The notes under the pieces: model-generated
What the model was told of the DNA's origin: nothing
What the model saw: only the letters and a program-made list of their open reading frames with translations
The model's database searches: none
Assembly: GCA_027067775.1 (NCBI GenBank)
Contig: JAMOVK010000058.1
Coordinates: forward strand, 1 to 45,876
Direction: 5' to 3'
DNA length: 45,876 nucleotides
DNA from: Deltaproteobacteria bacterium
GTDB taxonomy: Bacteria; Desulfobacterota; Dissulfuribacteria; Dissulfuribacterales; QOAL01
Made by a program: the position numbers and the translations under genes
Part shown: one piece after another, positions 31,673-40,406 of the stretch
Position numbering within the stretch: position 1 is the first letter of the stretch
How the letters are laid out: each line of letters begins with the position of its first letter

Positions 31673-32413
31673 ATGAGAAAAGAAAAAATCCCGGCTGCCA
31701 CAATCATCCGATTGTCGGTGTATCAGCGGTATCTCAAAAGACTACTAGCAAATGGTGTCAAGGTTGTTTCATCAAGTGAGCTTGCATACGAAGCAAGCGT
31801 CAATCCTGCTCAGTTAAGAAAAGACCTTTCCTATTTTGGCCGGTTTGGCGTTCGTGGTGTTGGTTACGACGTTGCCTCCTTGCTCAACACCATTTCTGGA
31901 ATCCTTGGTCTTTTGGATGAATGGCGTGTGGTTTTGGTAGGAGCAGGCCCTATAGGTCAGGCCCTTTTGAGGCATCCCCAATTTTCAAGACAGGGATATG
32001 TCTTTGAGGCGGTATTTGATTTTGACGAGAACCATATTGGTAAGCAGCTAGAAGGTGGCCATACTGTAAGGGCTATAGAGGATCTTCCTAAGGTAATTAA
32101 AGAAAGAGGAATACAGTTGGCAGTATTGGCTGTTCCTTCTGAAAGGGCCCAAGAAATAGCAGATGTGCTTGTAGAATCTGGAATTAAGGGTATACTTAAT
32201 TTCTGTACTACAAGAATACGGGTTCCGAGGGGAGTAAGCGTTCAATACGTTGACTTTACCATTCTTTTGGATACACTAACTTATAAGATTTCACAAAATA
32301 ATACAGGCAACAAAGAGCCTGTAAGTTCAGCAAAGCCAAAATGGGCCAGGGAGCATAGCTGGCCTGTTGTACAGTCAAATATACAAAGGCAGGGTGTCAG
32401 TCTAACCAGTTAG
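31673..32413 (+). CDS. rex: Redox-sensing transcriptional repressor Rex
   Basis: 246-residue repressor that senses the NADH/NAD+ ratio. The N-terminal winged helix is clear (SVYQRYLKRLL; VNPAQLRKDLSYFGRFG), followed by a Rossmann domain with VLVGAGPIGQALL and the C-terminal domain-swap helix. The start has an excellent GGGGAGG site. Rex normally controls fermentation and anaerobic energy genes; TTCACAA upstream hints at autoregulation, weakly. The next gene downstream is the TauE/SafE transporter, 45 bp away. Confidence 0.95.
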   Translation: MRKEKIPAATIIRLSVYQRYLKRLLANGVKVVSSSELAYEASVNPAQLRKDLSYFGRFGVRGVGYDVASLLNTISGILGLLDEWRVVLVGAGPIGQALLRHPQFSRQGYVFEAVFDFDENHIGKQLEGGHTVRAIEDLPKVIKERGIQLAVLAVPSERAQEIADVLVESGIKGILNFCTTRIRVPRGVSVQYVDFTILLDTLTYKISQNNTGNKEPVSSAKPKWAREHSWPVVQSNIQRQGVSLTS

Positions 32414-32432
32414 TGCAGCAAAAAAGTTGCAC
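32413..32432. promoter_or_regulatory. Dyad copy 3: GTGCAGC-N6-GTTGCAC
   Basis: GTGCAGC (32413-32419) and GTTGCAC (32426-32432) match at six of seven positions around AAAAAA. It begins at the last base of the rex stop codon and ends 26 bp before the TauE/SafE start codon, so binding there could control this gene separately from rex. Confidence 0.5.
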
Positions 32433-32458
32433 AAAAATCTAAGAGAGAGGAGAGTATT

Positions 32459-34135
32459 ATGAAGAAGAAGATTTTTGGTCAGGTCTTTACGGTCTTGTTG
32501 ATGTTGGTTTTTGCAGCATCATCGTCATGGGCAGTCGAGGCAACCTTGACCTCTGACAGTGTAAAGGCTGGTAATCCTATCACTGTCAAGGGCAAGATTG
32601 ATCCAGGCCAGGATCTTTACATCGTTGTCTGTACAGAACGGATGTTCAAGCCTGCAGATTCCCCGGGTACTAAAGAGAGGTCAAAGCTGACTAAGAAGTT
32701 TGGTGATACTGCCATCCCGCCTACCTACTATGTAATTACTAATAGGCCTGAGGATTTGGCAACACCTAAGAGCGTTGCAAAGGGTCAAACATCAGGTCCT
32801 TTTGCCTTCCCGCCTTTTAAGTTTATGGTGAGGGTTAACAAGATAAAGAAGTGGGGAGAAATTCCGGAGAATGTAAAGGCTCAGCTGGGTCCGGTCAATT
32901 CCGAAGCACAGTGGAAATTCCTAATATTTACCCATGAAAAGAAATTCGGTATCAACACCGTTTCCAAGGAGAGGCCCATTGGTGGCGGTAATGCCAGGAT
33001 GATCATGACCGACTACAATGCCCAGAAGGAGGACTGGAACAAGGGCGTTACCTTGAAGCTCAACAAGGAGACAGGGGAATTTGAGATGACCATGACTCCT
33101 TACAAGAACCTGGCTCCCCACACCAAAATGGCTGTATATGTAAACGGACAGAAAACAGCTGGTTTTACCATAATTCCTTCCACCTTCTATTTTTCCACGG
33201 CATGCTGTTACATGAACCCCCTTGTCGTGCTCTTTGGAGCCTTTGTTATCGGTGTCCTTTTTGTTATCATGGGAGCAGCAGGCGGTCTTTTTACTGCTGC
33301 ATACCAGATTACCGTTATAGGAACCAAGGGTCCTATCGGTATCAACGCAGCTAACACCATTAAGCCTACAAACCTTTTCCTCACCCTTTGTTCACCGATT
33401 ACAGGTCTTATTTCCTATTTCAAAGCTAAACGTTTTGCATGGCCTGTGGCTATATTCTTTGCCATTGGTATCTTGATTGGTGCCTTCTTTATTGGACCTA
33501 CGTTTTCCGCTAAGTACCTGCCGCTCAAGGCCTATAAGTTCTATCTGGGTATAATCTGCTTGCTCATTGGCTTTAAACTTTTCCACGAGTCTCTGCCGAG
33601 CACCATTGAGAAGAAAAAGGCACTAAAGGCCATCGTGCAGAAGTTCAATAAGGCGGTTGAAGAGGCCAAAAAGACAGGTAAAGCAGCGGAGCTTGGAAAG
33701 GTTGAATTCGATAAGTTCAATTTTATCAAATTCGATATGAGGTTCTGGGGTGAGACATTTGTTGCACGTCCTCTTACCATGCTCATTGGTGGTATCATTA
33801 TGGGTATGATTGCCTCCTCCTTTGGTGTTGGTGGTGGTTTCATGTTCATGCCTTTCATGACAACCTTTATGGGATATCCTATGTATCTGGCCGTTCCAAT
33901 CGCTCTTGCCGGTACATTTGCAACTTCGTGCGGTGGTATTGCCAAGTACATCCTTATGGGTTATCAGCCAGACTGGATCATGGCAGCCTGTATTGCAGGT
34001 GGTGCTATTGCAGGTGGTATGGTTGGTCCTAGGATTCAGAAGAAGCTGCCTGAAATCTTCCTGAAGAGAATGCTTGCACTTGCTCTCATTATCGTCTTCA
34101 TGAAGTACACCAAGCTTCTGCCCTTCATGAGATAA
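32459..34135 (+). CDS. TauE/SafE (TSUP) family transporter with large periplasmic N-terminal domain
   Basis: 558 residues. A signal peptide (~1-25, cleavage near SSWA) is followed by a ~220-residue periplasmic domain (27-245). A TSUP membrane domain begins after Cys249-Cys250 (STACCYMNP) and has about seven to eight helices. A ~55-residue charged cytoplasmic insert at ~375-430 separates the two membrane halves, each with the family GxxxGGxF-type glycine motif (MGAAGGLF and FGVGGGFMF). TSUP members move sulfite, sulfonates or other organic or sulfur anions; the substrate and direction here are inference. GGAG precedes the ATG. A good terminator follows at 34162. Confidence 0.87.
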   Translation: MKKKIFGQVFTVLLMLVFAASSSWAVEATLTSDSVKAGNPITVKGKIDPGQDLYIVVCTERMFKPADSPGTKERSKLTKKFGDTAIPPTYYVITNRPEDLATPKSVAKGQTSGPFAFPPFKFMVRVNKIKKWGEIPENVKAQLGPVNSEAQWKFLIFTHEKKFGINTVSKERPIGGGNARMIMTDYNAQKEDWNKGVTLKLNKETGEFEMTMTPYKNLAPHTKMAVYVNGQKTAGFTIIPSTFYFSTACCYMNPLVVLFGAFVIGVLFVIMGAAGGLFTAAYQITVIGTKGPIGINAANTIKPTNLFLTLCSPITGLISYFKAKRFAWPVAIFFAIGILIGAFFIGPTFSAKYLPLKAYKFYLGIICLLIGFKLFHESLPSTIEKKKALKAIVQKFNKAVEEAKKTGKAAELGKVEFDKFNFIKFDMRFWGETFVARPLTMLIGGIIMGMIASSFGVGGGFMFMPFMTTFMGYPMYLAVPIALAGTFATSCGGIAKYILMGYQPDWIMAACIAGGAIAGGMVGPRIQKKLPEIFLKRMLALALIIVFMKYTKLLPFMR

Positions 34136-34161
34136 TCAGCCATCTCCTTAGGGAGGGAAAA

Positions 34162-34197
34162 GGGGCCGTCTGGTATTGCCAGATGGCCCTTTCTTTT
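34162..34197 (+). terminator. Rho-independent terminator after the TauE/SafE gene
   Basis: A 12-bp stem (34162-34173 with 34179-34190), including two G-U pairs, around loop TATTG, then TTCTTTTT. It ends the rex-TauE/SafE unit before the convergent tat genes. Confidence 0.88.
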
Positions 34198-34234
34198 TGT
34201 AATGCGTGCTTTTTGAAAGAAATATTGATTTGTT

Positions 34235-34957
34235 CTAGTTCTTTTTCTTTTTAAAGCCTCCCGAGAGAAAGGCTCCAATTTCATAGATCATAACGAATGG
34301 GATAAATATAAGAATCTGGGAAAAGATATCAGAAGGAACAAGGAGTGCTGCCACTAAAAAAAGCAAGATATAGGCCGGCCTTCTGTGTTTTCTAAAATAG
34401 TCTTTTGGCACAAGGCCGATCCTGGCAACCCCTGCCATAACAAATGGCATCTCAAAGATGATGCCAAAAAGGAAGATGCTTTTGAGAGTAAATATCAGAT
34501 AATTCTGAAGTCTGGGTAGGGCCTGGAGATTGGAGGATGAATAGCCAAGGCTGAGAGACAAGATCAAAGGCAGGATTACCCAGTACCCAAATACTGCCCC
34601 AAATACAAAAAGGGCGCCTCCGGTAAGTATCAGTTTTTTGAGAGAACGTTTTTCATTTTCGTACAGGGCAGGGAGCAGAAAACGCCAGGTCTGGTATATG
34701 GCATAGGGAGCAGTGACCACAACCGCTGCCCAAAAGGCCACCTTTAGGTGTGCCATGAAACCTTCTGTCAGGGCTGTAAAGACCATGGTGCTTCCGCTAG
34801 GAAGGCTCTGTTTCACTGGCTCAAATAGAAACGAGATGAGAAAATCAGAAACTGCATAGGCAGTCCCAAAGGCCAAACAAAAGGCTATTACGCACTGTAT
34901 TAGGCGTTTTCTGAGTTCGGCAAGATGGTCTTGAAGAGTGTAGGCTCCATTAGCCAT
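34235..34957 (-). CDS. tatC: Sec-independent protein translocase TatC
   Basis: 240-residue inner-membrane receptor of the twin-arginine export system. Six hydrophobic helices and family motifs are present: HLAELRKRLI at the N-terminus, LWRFLLPALY-like YQTWRFLLPALYENEK, and FEMPFVM. The N-terminus overlaps tatB by 8 bp. It forms the alr-tatB-tatC operon with no separate tatA visible in this window. Confidence 0.95.
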   Translation of the reverse strand: MANGAYTLQDHLAELRKRLIQCVIAFCLAFGTAYAVSDFLISFLFEPVKQSLPSGSTMVFTALTEGFMAHLKVAFWAAVVVTAPYAIYQTWRFLLPALYENEKRSLKKLILTGGALFVFGAVFGYWVILPLILSLSLGYSSSNLQALPRLQNYLIFTLKSIFLFGIIFEMPFVMAGVARIGLVPKDYFRKHRRPAYILLFLVAALLVPSDIFSQILIFIPFVMIYEIGAFLSGGFKKKKN

Positions 34958-35363
34958 CTTTTTCTTCTCTAGGTCTTTCTTTTTCCTCGGAATCCGTTTT
35001 GTTTTTTTCTCTACCCTTGGCTTCTTGCCATTCTGGGCCTAGACCTCCGATGGTGGTACTATTTGTGTTAGATCTGTCAGCCTGTTCGTCTTTTTTGTCT
35101 GCATCCAAAAGAAAATCAGGTTCTGTAAGATCTTTTTTTAACCTGTTTAGATCGTCACCTAGCAGGTTGTCCAACTTTACCGGATTTTTTATGTCATCTA
35201 GTTTGTCTAACTCCAGTTCTTGTTTGAACTCTTCAGTTGCCTTTTTAAGATCGTTCATAAACCTTGCCACCTGCCTTGCCACCTGTGGCAGCTTCTCTGG
35301 GCCAAGAACGATAAGTGCCAAAATCAATATCACTATGAGTTCGGGAAGTCCTATTCCAAACAT
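34950..35363 (-). CDS. tatB: Twin-arginine translocase subunit TatB
   Basis: 137 residues. A short N-terminal transmembrane helix (MFGIGLPELIVILILALIVL) precedes the hinge GPEKLP, then an amphipathic helix and an acidic variable tail. The GP hinge, not FG, favours TatB over TatA. The start is ATG 35363, because the helix must begin within the first residues and AGGA lies just upstream. A longer frame from 35420 would overlap alr. The gene starts 4 bp after the alr stop. Confidence 0.9.
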   Translation of the reverse strand: MFGIGLPELIVILILALIVLGPEKLPQVARQVARFMNDLKKATEEFKQELELDKLDDIKNPVKLDNLLGDDLNRLKKDLTEPDFLLDADKKDEQADRSNTNSTTIGGLGPEWQEAKGREKNKTDSEEKERPREEKDG

Positions 35364-35367
35364 TTTC

Positions 35368-36513
35368 CTATTCCAGAAAGATCCTTTTGTTAAGTTTGCC
35401 AAGTAGACAAAGGAGTTCATAGCTTATGGTAGCGGCACTGTGTGCAAGCTCCACCGCGCTAATGAATAGGTCCTGCTGTCTGCCCATAAGTATTACCTCG
35501 TCTCCATGCCTGCACCTTACATGGCTTACATCCACCATGATGGTCTTCATGCAGATGTTGCCAATTACAGGGCAGGCCACGCCATTTACAAGAACATGGG
35601 CCTTGTTTGACAGGGCTCTTGGATAACCGTTGTCGTAACCTACCGGAACAAGGGCCACACGCATGTCTTTTGTGGCCCGAAAGGTATGACCATAACTTAT
35701 ACAGGCCCCATTTGGCAAATCCTTGATGTAAAGGACCAGGCTTGAAAAGGACATGGCCTGCTCAAGATCCGATACCGTCTCTTTGTTGTTGGGGACCTGA
35801 AGGGCGCCATAGATTGCGATACCCGGTCTGGCGAGATTAAAACGGCTTTCCTTCATATATAGCAGGGCAGCCGAATTTGCCATGTGAACATATTTGGGCT
35901 TCCATCCAATAAGATGCAAGTGGTTCAAAAGATCAACAAACTGCCCAAGCTGTCTTTTGTTGGCGAGATTGGAAGGCTCATCTGAACAGGCAAAGTGCGA
36001 GTAAAGGCCCTCAAATTCAATATGGCTGAATCTGTTCATTTTTCTGGCAAGGTATAGGATCTCTTGCGGTGTCATGCCAAATCGGTACATGCCGGTGTCC
36101 ACCTTTAGGTGAACCTTAACCTGTTTTCCCATAAGGCCAGCAATACTGTTTAGGTTTTCTACTTCATCAATTGTTATTGCTCCAACAGTCAGATCAAGCT
36201 CTATTGCTTTAGACGCATCGTCACCTAGAAGTCCAGAAAGCGTGAAGATGGGGCAGTCTATACCTGATCTTCTCAAAATGGCCGCCTCTTCCATCTCGTA
36301 GATGCCAAAACCCCATATTCCCTTGTCTTGTAGGAGCCGTGCTGTGTCAAGTATGCCATGTCCATAGGCATCTGATTTAATTACAGGCATAATAAGGCAG
36401 TTTCCAGACGAAATCCCTTTAAGATACTCTAGGTTTCTGACAATGGCCTTACCGTTTACTGTTACCTTGCTCTTTTGACTTTCCCAAAAGCCCACTTCAT
36501 TCTCCATCTTCTC
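35368..36513 (-). CDS. alr: Alanine racemase
   Basis: 381-residue PLP enzyme making D-alanine for peptidoglycan. PLP lysine in VIKSDAYGHG (canonical VKANAYGHG); substrate and cofactor regions MANSAALL, RPGIAIYGAL, and the catalytic Tyr in ISYGHTF. The normally conserved GRxCMD block reads GNICMKT, an unusual Asp-to-Lys change. The start is uncertain: ATG 36513 matches the usual family N-terminus best; ATG 36549 and GTG 36564 are in-frame alternatives. It heads the alr-tatB-tatC operon. Confidence 0.9.
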   Translation of the reverse strand, partial: EKMENEVGFWESQKSKVTVNGKAIVRNLEYLKGISSGNCLIMPVIKSDAYGHGILDTARLLQDKGIWGFGIYEMEEAAILRRSGIDCPIFTLSGLLGDDASKAIELDLTVGAITIDEVENLNSIAGLMGKQVKVHLKVDTGMYRFGMTPQEILYLARKMNRFSHIEFEGLYSHFACSDEPSNLANKRQLGQFVDLLNHLHLIGWKPKYVHMANSAALLYMKESRFNLARPGIAIYGALQVPNNKETVSDLEQAMSFSSLVLYIKDLPNGACISYGHTFRATKDMRVALVPVGYDNGYPRALSNKAHVLVNGVACPVIGNICMKTIMVDVSHVRCRHGDEVILMGRQQDLFISAVELAHSAATISYELLCLLGKLNKRIFLE

Positions 36514-36625
36514 ACTGGCCTTATAGCTGGTGTTCGAGCCTGTTTTCATAGACAAAGTTAGCACTTTTTTGTAAGTTTTTACAAAATTTTTATCCTTACT
36601 TTTTAAAAAATACAGGTGAAACCAA

Positions 36626-37522
36626 ATGGCCTCTCTTTTATCACAACTTGTTAAGCACGGACCAGGTTTTTCTCCCAGAATTTTTAGCCACTTGGCAATG
36701 GTATTACTTCTGTTGCTGGGTTTTTGGGGATGTGCCCAAGTTCCAGTAACTGGAAGAAGCCAGCTGACCCTAGTGCCAGATTACCAGCTCCTTGCCATGA
36801 GTGAAAAGGAGTATAGGCAGTTTTTAAGCAAACATAAACTCTGCCAGGATCCTGCTAAGGTAGAGATGGTAAAAAGGGTGGGCAGGCGTATAGCCAAGGC
36901 GGTAGAGCGTTTTCTTCGTGAAACTGGTCAGAGCCAGCGCATACGCGGATACCGCTGGGAATTTAATCTTGTATGTGGCAAACAGATCAATGCCTTTTGC
37001 ATGCCTGGAGGCAAGGTCGTGGTCTATTCTGGTCTTCTTCCCATTGCTAAGGATGAAAACGGCTTGGCAGTTGTGCTTGGCCATGAAATTGCCCATGCGG
37101 TTGCCAACCATGCTGCAGAAAGACTCAGTCAGCAGATACTTTTGCAGCTTGGAGGAAACGCTCTTTCCTTGCTTACAGGCAGTTACAGTCCGGCAACAAG
37201 ACATCTTCTAATGCAACTTTACGGTCTTGGAGCAAATGTAGGAGTGCTTCTTCCATACAGCAGGAAACAGGAATATGAGGCCGATCACCTGGGTCTGATA
37301 TTTATGGCCATTGCTGGTTATGACCCGAGGGGTGCCCTGACATTTTGGAAAAGGATGATGGCTGCCTCAAAAGGCAAGCCAAGACCGCCAGAGCTTTTGA
37401 GTACACACCCGGCAGACAGGGCAAGACTGGAAAAAATAATCCAGTATCTTCCCGAGGCTCTCAGTTATTACAGGCGCTATCTGTATGAACATGGTAGATT
37501 GCGGGACGGAAAATATAGATAA
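36626..37522 (+). CDS. M48-family metalloprotease lipoprotein
   Basis: 298-residue envelope protease of the YcaL/LoiP/OMA1-like group. The lipoprotein signal ends at FWGC. The zinc motif HEIAH is in VVLGHEIAHAVANHAAE, and the third ligand is in EYEADHLGLIFM, followed by the conserved STHPADRARLE. It lies 26 bp upstream of mdh and probably shares its transcript. It likely degrades or matures outer-membrane proteins. Confidence 0.9.
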   Translation: MASLLSQLVKHGPGFSPRIFSHLAMVLLLLLGFWGCAQVPVTGRSQLTLVPDYQLLAMSEKEYRQFLSKHKLCQDPAKVEMVKRVGRRIAKAVERFLRETGQSQRIRGYRWEFNLVCGKQINAFCMPGGKVVVYSGLLPIAKDENGLAVVLGHEIAHAVANHAAERLSQQILLQLGGNALSLLTGSYSPATRHLLMQLYGLGANVGVLLPYSRKQEYEADHLGLIFMAIAGYDPRGALTFWKRMMAASKGKPRPPELLSTHPADRARLEKIIQYLPEALSYYRRYLYEHGRLRDGKYR

Positions 37523-37548
37523 CTATACCAGGAAAGGAGCACAAGGTT

Positions 37549-38487
37549 ATGTCTATAGATGGCAGCAAGCTTACAATTGTCGGAGCTGGAGCCGTAGGCA
37601 CTTCTGCTGCCCACTGGGCAGTAAGCAGAAAGGTTGCCAAGGAGATAGTGTTACTGGACGTGGTTGAAGGTATCCCTCAGGGAAAGGCCTTGGATATCAG
37701 CCAAAGTGCCCCCCTTTGCGGCTATCATGGTTCTGTCATTGGTACGTGCAACTATAAGGACACTGCCGGTTCAGACGTTGTGATAGTTACGGCAGGGCTT
37801 GCCAGAAAGCCAGGGATGAGCAGGGATGATCTGCTTGCCAAAAATGTGGAGATAGTAAAACAGGTTACGGAAAACATCGTTGCCAACAGTCCAGATGCAG
37901 TGATTATTGTGGTGACAAATCCAATAGACGCTATGGTCTATACGGTTTTTAAGGTATCTGGCTTTCCCAAAAATCGTGTGGTCGGTATGGCCGGGGTGCT
38001 TGATTCTGCCAGATACCGGACTTTTCTTGCCCAGGCTCTGGGTGTGGCTCCCAAGGATGTGACTGCTCTTGTAATGGGTATACATGGTGACAACATGCTT
38101 CCCCTTACAAGGCTTGCAAGCGTTGGTGGGGTTCCTGTTGAGGAGCTTTTGTCCAAAGAGGAGCTGGCAAAGATAGTAAAACGCACTCAGACAGGTGGAG
38201 GGGAGATCGTACAGCACCTTAAGACCGGTAGCGCATTCACGACCCCGGGTCTTTGTGCCATTGAGATGGCTCAAGCCATACTCTTTGATGAAAAGAGGGT
38301 GCTGCCTTGTGCTGCCTATCTTGAAGGTGAATTTGACATAAACGGGGTCTTCCTTGGGGTTCCGGTAGTCCTTGGAAAAGAGGGTGTAGAAAGGATTGTC
38401 CAGTTCAGTCTGACCCAGGAGGAGAGGCTAGCTCTTGAAAAGTCTGTTGAGGCGGTGAAACGCCAGGTTGATGCAACCGGCCTTTAA
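37549..38487 (+). CDS. mdh: Malate dehydrogenase
   Basis: 312-residue NAD-dependent dehydrogenase of the LDH/MDH superfamily. The Rossmann glycine motif VGAGAVG is near the N-terminus. Arg86 and Arg92 in ARKPGMSRDDL, Asn124 (VTNPID), Asp152-x2-Arg155 and catalytic His179 (GIHGD) match malate, not lactate, dehydrogenase: an arginine sits at the specificity position. AAGGAG precedes the ATG. It overlaps mltA by 1 bp. Confidence 0.93.
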   Translation: MSIDGSKLTIVGAGAVGTSAAHWAVSRKVAKEIVLLDVVEGIPQGKALDISQSAPLCGYHGSVIGTCNYKDTAGSDVVIVTAGLARKPGMSRDDLLAKNVEIVKQVTENIVANSPDAVIIVVTNPIDAMVYTVFKVSGFPKNRVVGMAGVLDSARYRTFLAQALGVAPKDVTALVMGIHGDNMLPLTRLASVGGVPVEELLSKEELAKIVKRTQTGGGEIVQHLKTGSAFTTPGLCAIEMAQAILFDEKRVLPCAAYLEGEFDINGVFLGVPVVLGKEGVERIVQFSLTQEERLALEKSVEAVKRQVDATGL

Positions 38488-39698
38488 TGAACAGTTTCAA
38501 AAAGTTTTCTAGATCTATAGGGTTAATAGTCCTGTCTGTGGGGCTTTTAACCCTTTTTTTTGCATGTACCCATGTGAAAGAAAAAGGAGGTGTTGTTTTA
38601 AGGAGGGTCTCTTTGGAAGAGGTCCCTGTAGGTTCGTGTCAAGAGGTCTCAGAAATAATAAAGGCTCTTGATAACTCCATATCAATACTTGAAAAAAGCC
38701 GTGTAAATTCTCTTTCCGTTTTTGATAAAAAGATAGATAAACAGCTCCTTGTTAAAAGTCTTTTTTCTCTAAAGGAACGTCTCAGTCAGGGTGAATCACT
38801 TAAATTCGCCATCAAAGATCTATTTTTTATCTATGAGCTTGTAGAAGATGGGAAGAGGGGTAACCTCCTTGTGACAGGTTACTACCAACCCAAGTTTGAA
38901 GGTGCTGAAAATAGGGATGAGACCTTTAACGTGCCTGTACTTTCCGTTCCACTGGACCTTGTTGGTGCCAGGTTAAGGGATTTTGGAAAAGGACTTCCTA
39001 ACATTACACTCTGGGGCAGGGTAGAGGGGCAGAGATTTCTTCCATATTATGAAAGAAAAGAGATAGAGCGTAGGCTCAAACAAAGACCAGAACAATATCC
39101 TGTTCTCTGCTGGCTCAAAAGCCCGGTGGATCTTCTTGAACTCCAGATTCAAGGCTCTGGTATAATACAACTGGGGAATGAAGAACGCTTTATCCATTAC
39201 GCTGCAAGCAACGGTCTTCCGTATACCAGCCTGGGGAAGATACTTTTGAAAAAGGGGATATTGTCACTGGAGGACCTGGACTGGCAGTCCATAAAGAGAT
39301 GGGCTGAAATACATCCTGAAAGATTTGACCAGCTCCTGTCTAAAAACAAGAGATATGTGTTTTTCAAGTGGGAGCGGGAGGGGCCTATTGGATGTTTTGG
39401 AAAGGTGCTTGTTCCAGGTGTATCTGCCGCGTTTGACAGAAAGATTTTCCCGGCAGGTTTTCCCTTTATGGTGACTCTTGTGATTCCAGAAACTAGACAG
39501 ATGCCCGAATGGATGACCTGTAAACCGGGTGGAGAGCAAGTGGGACTTTTTGTGGCAAACCATGACACTGGTAGCGCTATTAAAGGCCCTTTCCGAATGG
39601 ATCTTTATACAGGAACAGGGGCAAAGGCAGGCTTTCTTGCAGGACATCTAAAAAACAGGGCAAGGATGTTTGTGCTTATTCCAAAGGCTCTACCTTAG
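38487..39698 (+). CDS. mltA: Membrane-bound lytic murein transglycosylase A (MltA)
   Basis: 403-residue lipoprotein that cleaves glycan strands to 1,6-anhydro ends. The signal ends in FFAC (lipobox). The MltA double-psi domains are present: VTGYYQPKFEGA, LLELQIQGSGIIQL and the catalytic-Asp block NHDTGSAIKGPFRMDLYTG near the C-terminus. The start codon overlaps the mdh stop (TAATG). Third gene of the M48-mdh-mltA run; a hairpin-rich non-coding region follows. Confidence 0.92.
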   Translation: MNSFKKFSRSIGLIVLSVGLLTLFFACTHVKEKGGVVLRRVSLEEVPVGSCQEVSEIIKALDNSISILEKSRVNSLSVFDKKIDKQLLVKSLFSLKERLSQGESLKFAIKDLFFIYELVEDGKRGNLLVTGYYQPKFEGAENRDETFNVPVLSVPLDLVGARLRDFGKGLPNITLWGRVEGQRFLPYYERKEIERRLKQRPEQYPVLCWLKSPVDLLELQIQGSGIIQLGNEERFIHYAASNGLPYTSLGKILLKKGILSLEDLDWQSIKRWAEIHPERFDQLLSKNKRYVFFKWEREGPIGCFGKVLVPGVSAAFDRKIFPAGFPFMVTLVIPETRQMPEWMTCKPGGEQVGLFVANHDTGSAIKGPFRMDLYTGTGAKAGFLAGHLKNRARMFVLIPKALP

Positions 39699-39857
39699 AG
39701 CAAAGGCTACCGAAGATTTTCTGTTAGTGTTTTCTTTTATTGCTTTTTATTACTTTGGCAAAAAATAGCCGACTAGTTATTTTTTCAGAATGCAATCCTT
39801 CTGCATGGGAGATGATTTAAGATGGAAGCGGCTGGTAATGCCTCCATCCAGGTATAA

Positions 39858-40050
39858 GAGGAAGGGCAATGAAGGACTTTGATTAGACTGGAAAGCAGGG
39901 CCAAGAGCTTCTATGGCTTGCTTCGCTGAAACGCTCCAAAGCCGCTCGCTCATGCTCGCTAAATGGAGGTTTCAGCCGCTTCGCTTCACCAAGAATCTCT
40001 AGACCCTGTTCCCAAATGTCTAATCAAACCCCTATCCTTGCCCTATCCTT
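39858..40050 (+). repeat. Giant-hairpin repeat element, copy A
   Basis: An imperfect palindrome of about 193 bp. From outside in, the paired arms include AGGGCAA/TTGCCCT (39863-39869/40038-40044), TTTGATTAGAC/GTCTAATCAAA (39878-39888/40018-40028, perfect), GGAAAGCAGGG (39890-39900) against CCCTGTTCCC (40004-40013), and a tip stem GCTGAAAC(g)CTCCA/TGGAGGTTTCAGC (39925-39938/39964-39976). The blocks 39890-39910 and 39989-40015 recur, inverted, in copy B at 21/21 and 26/27 identity. Confidence 0.85.
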
Positions 40051-40406
40051 TTGAGTCCGTTAAGGCCGTCTTAAGCCAATAAATTGATATGAGTGTTTTG
40101 GGGCTAATTCCAGCCCACCTTCTGTAAATTGCGGAATGCTTCAGTTTTTAGAAAAATGGCCTTGCGGCCTTTCTTGATGAATGTGTTGTGCCAGAAAGTG
40201 CTTCACCTCAAAAATTCGCTCAGTTCATCTTGGAGCTTAGCAATTACGGTAATCATCCATTTTCTCTTGTTTGAATGATTTAAAAAAATCACATCACCCT
40301 TTACTGCCATGCACCATAAATGAATATAACTTTGCTAGTTATGCAGGATTAGTAATAGGTGTTTTGGAAAGAGTTTGTCTTGTAGGACAGAAGGTCTGGA
40401 TTAGTA

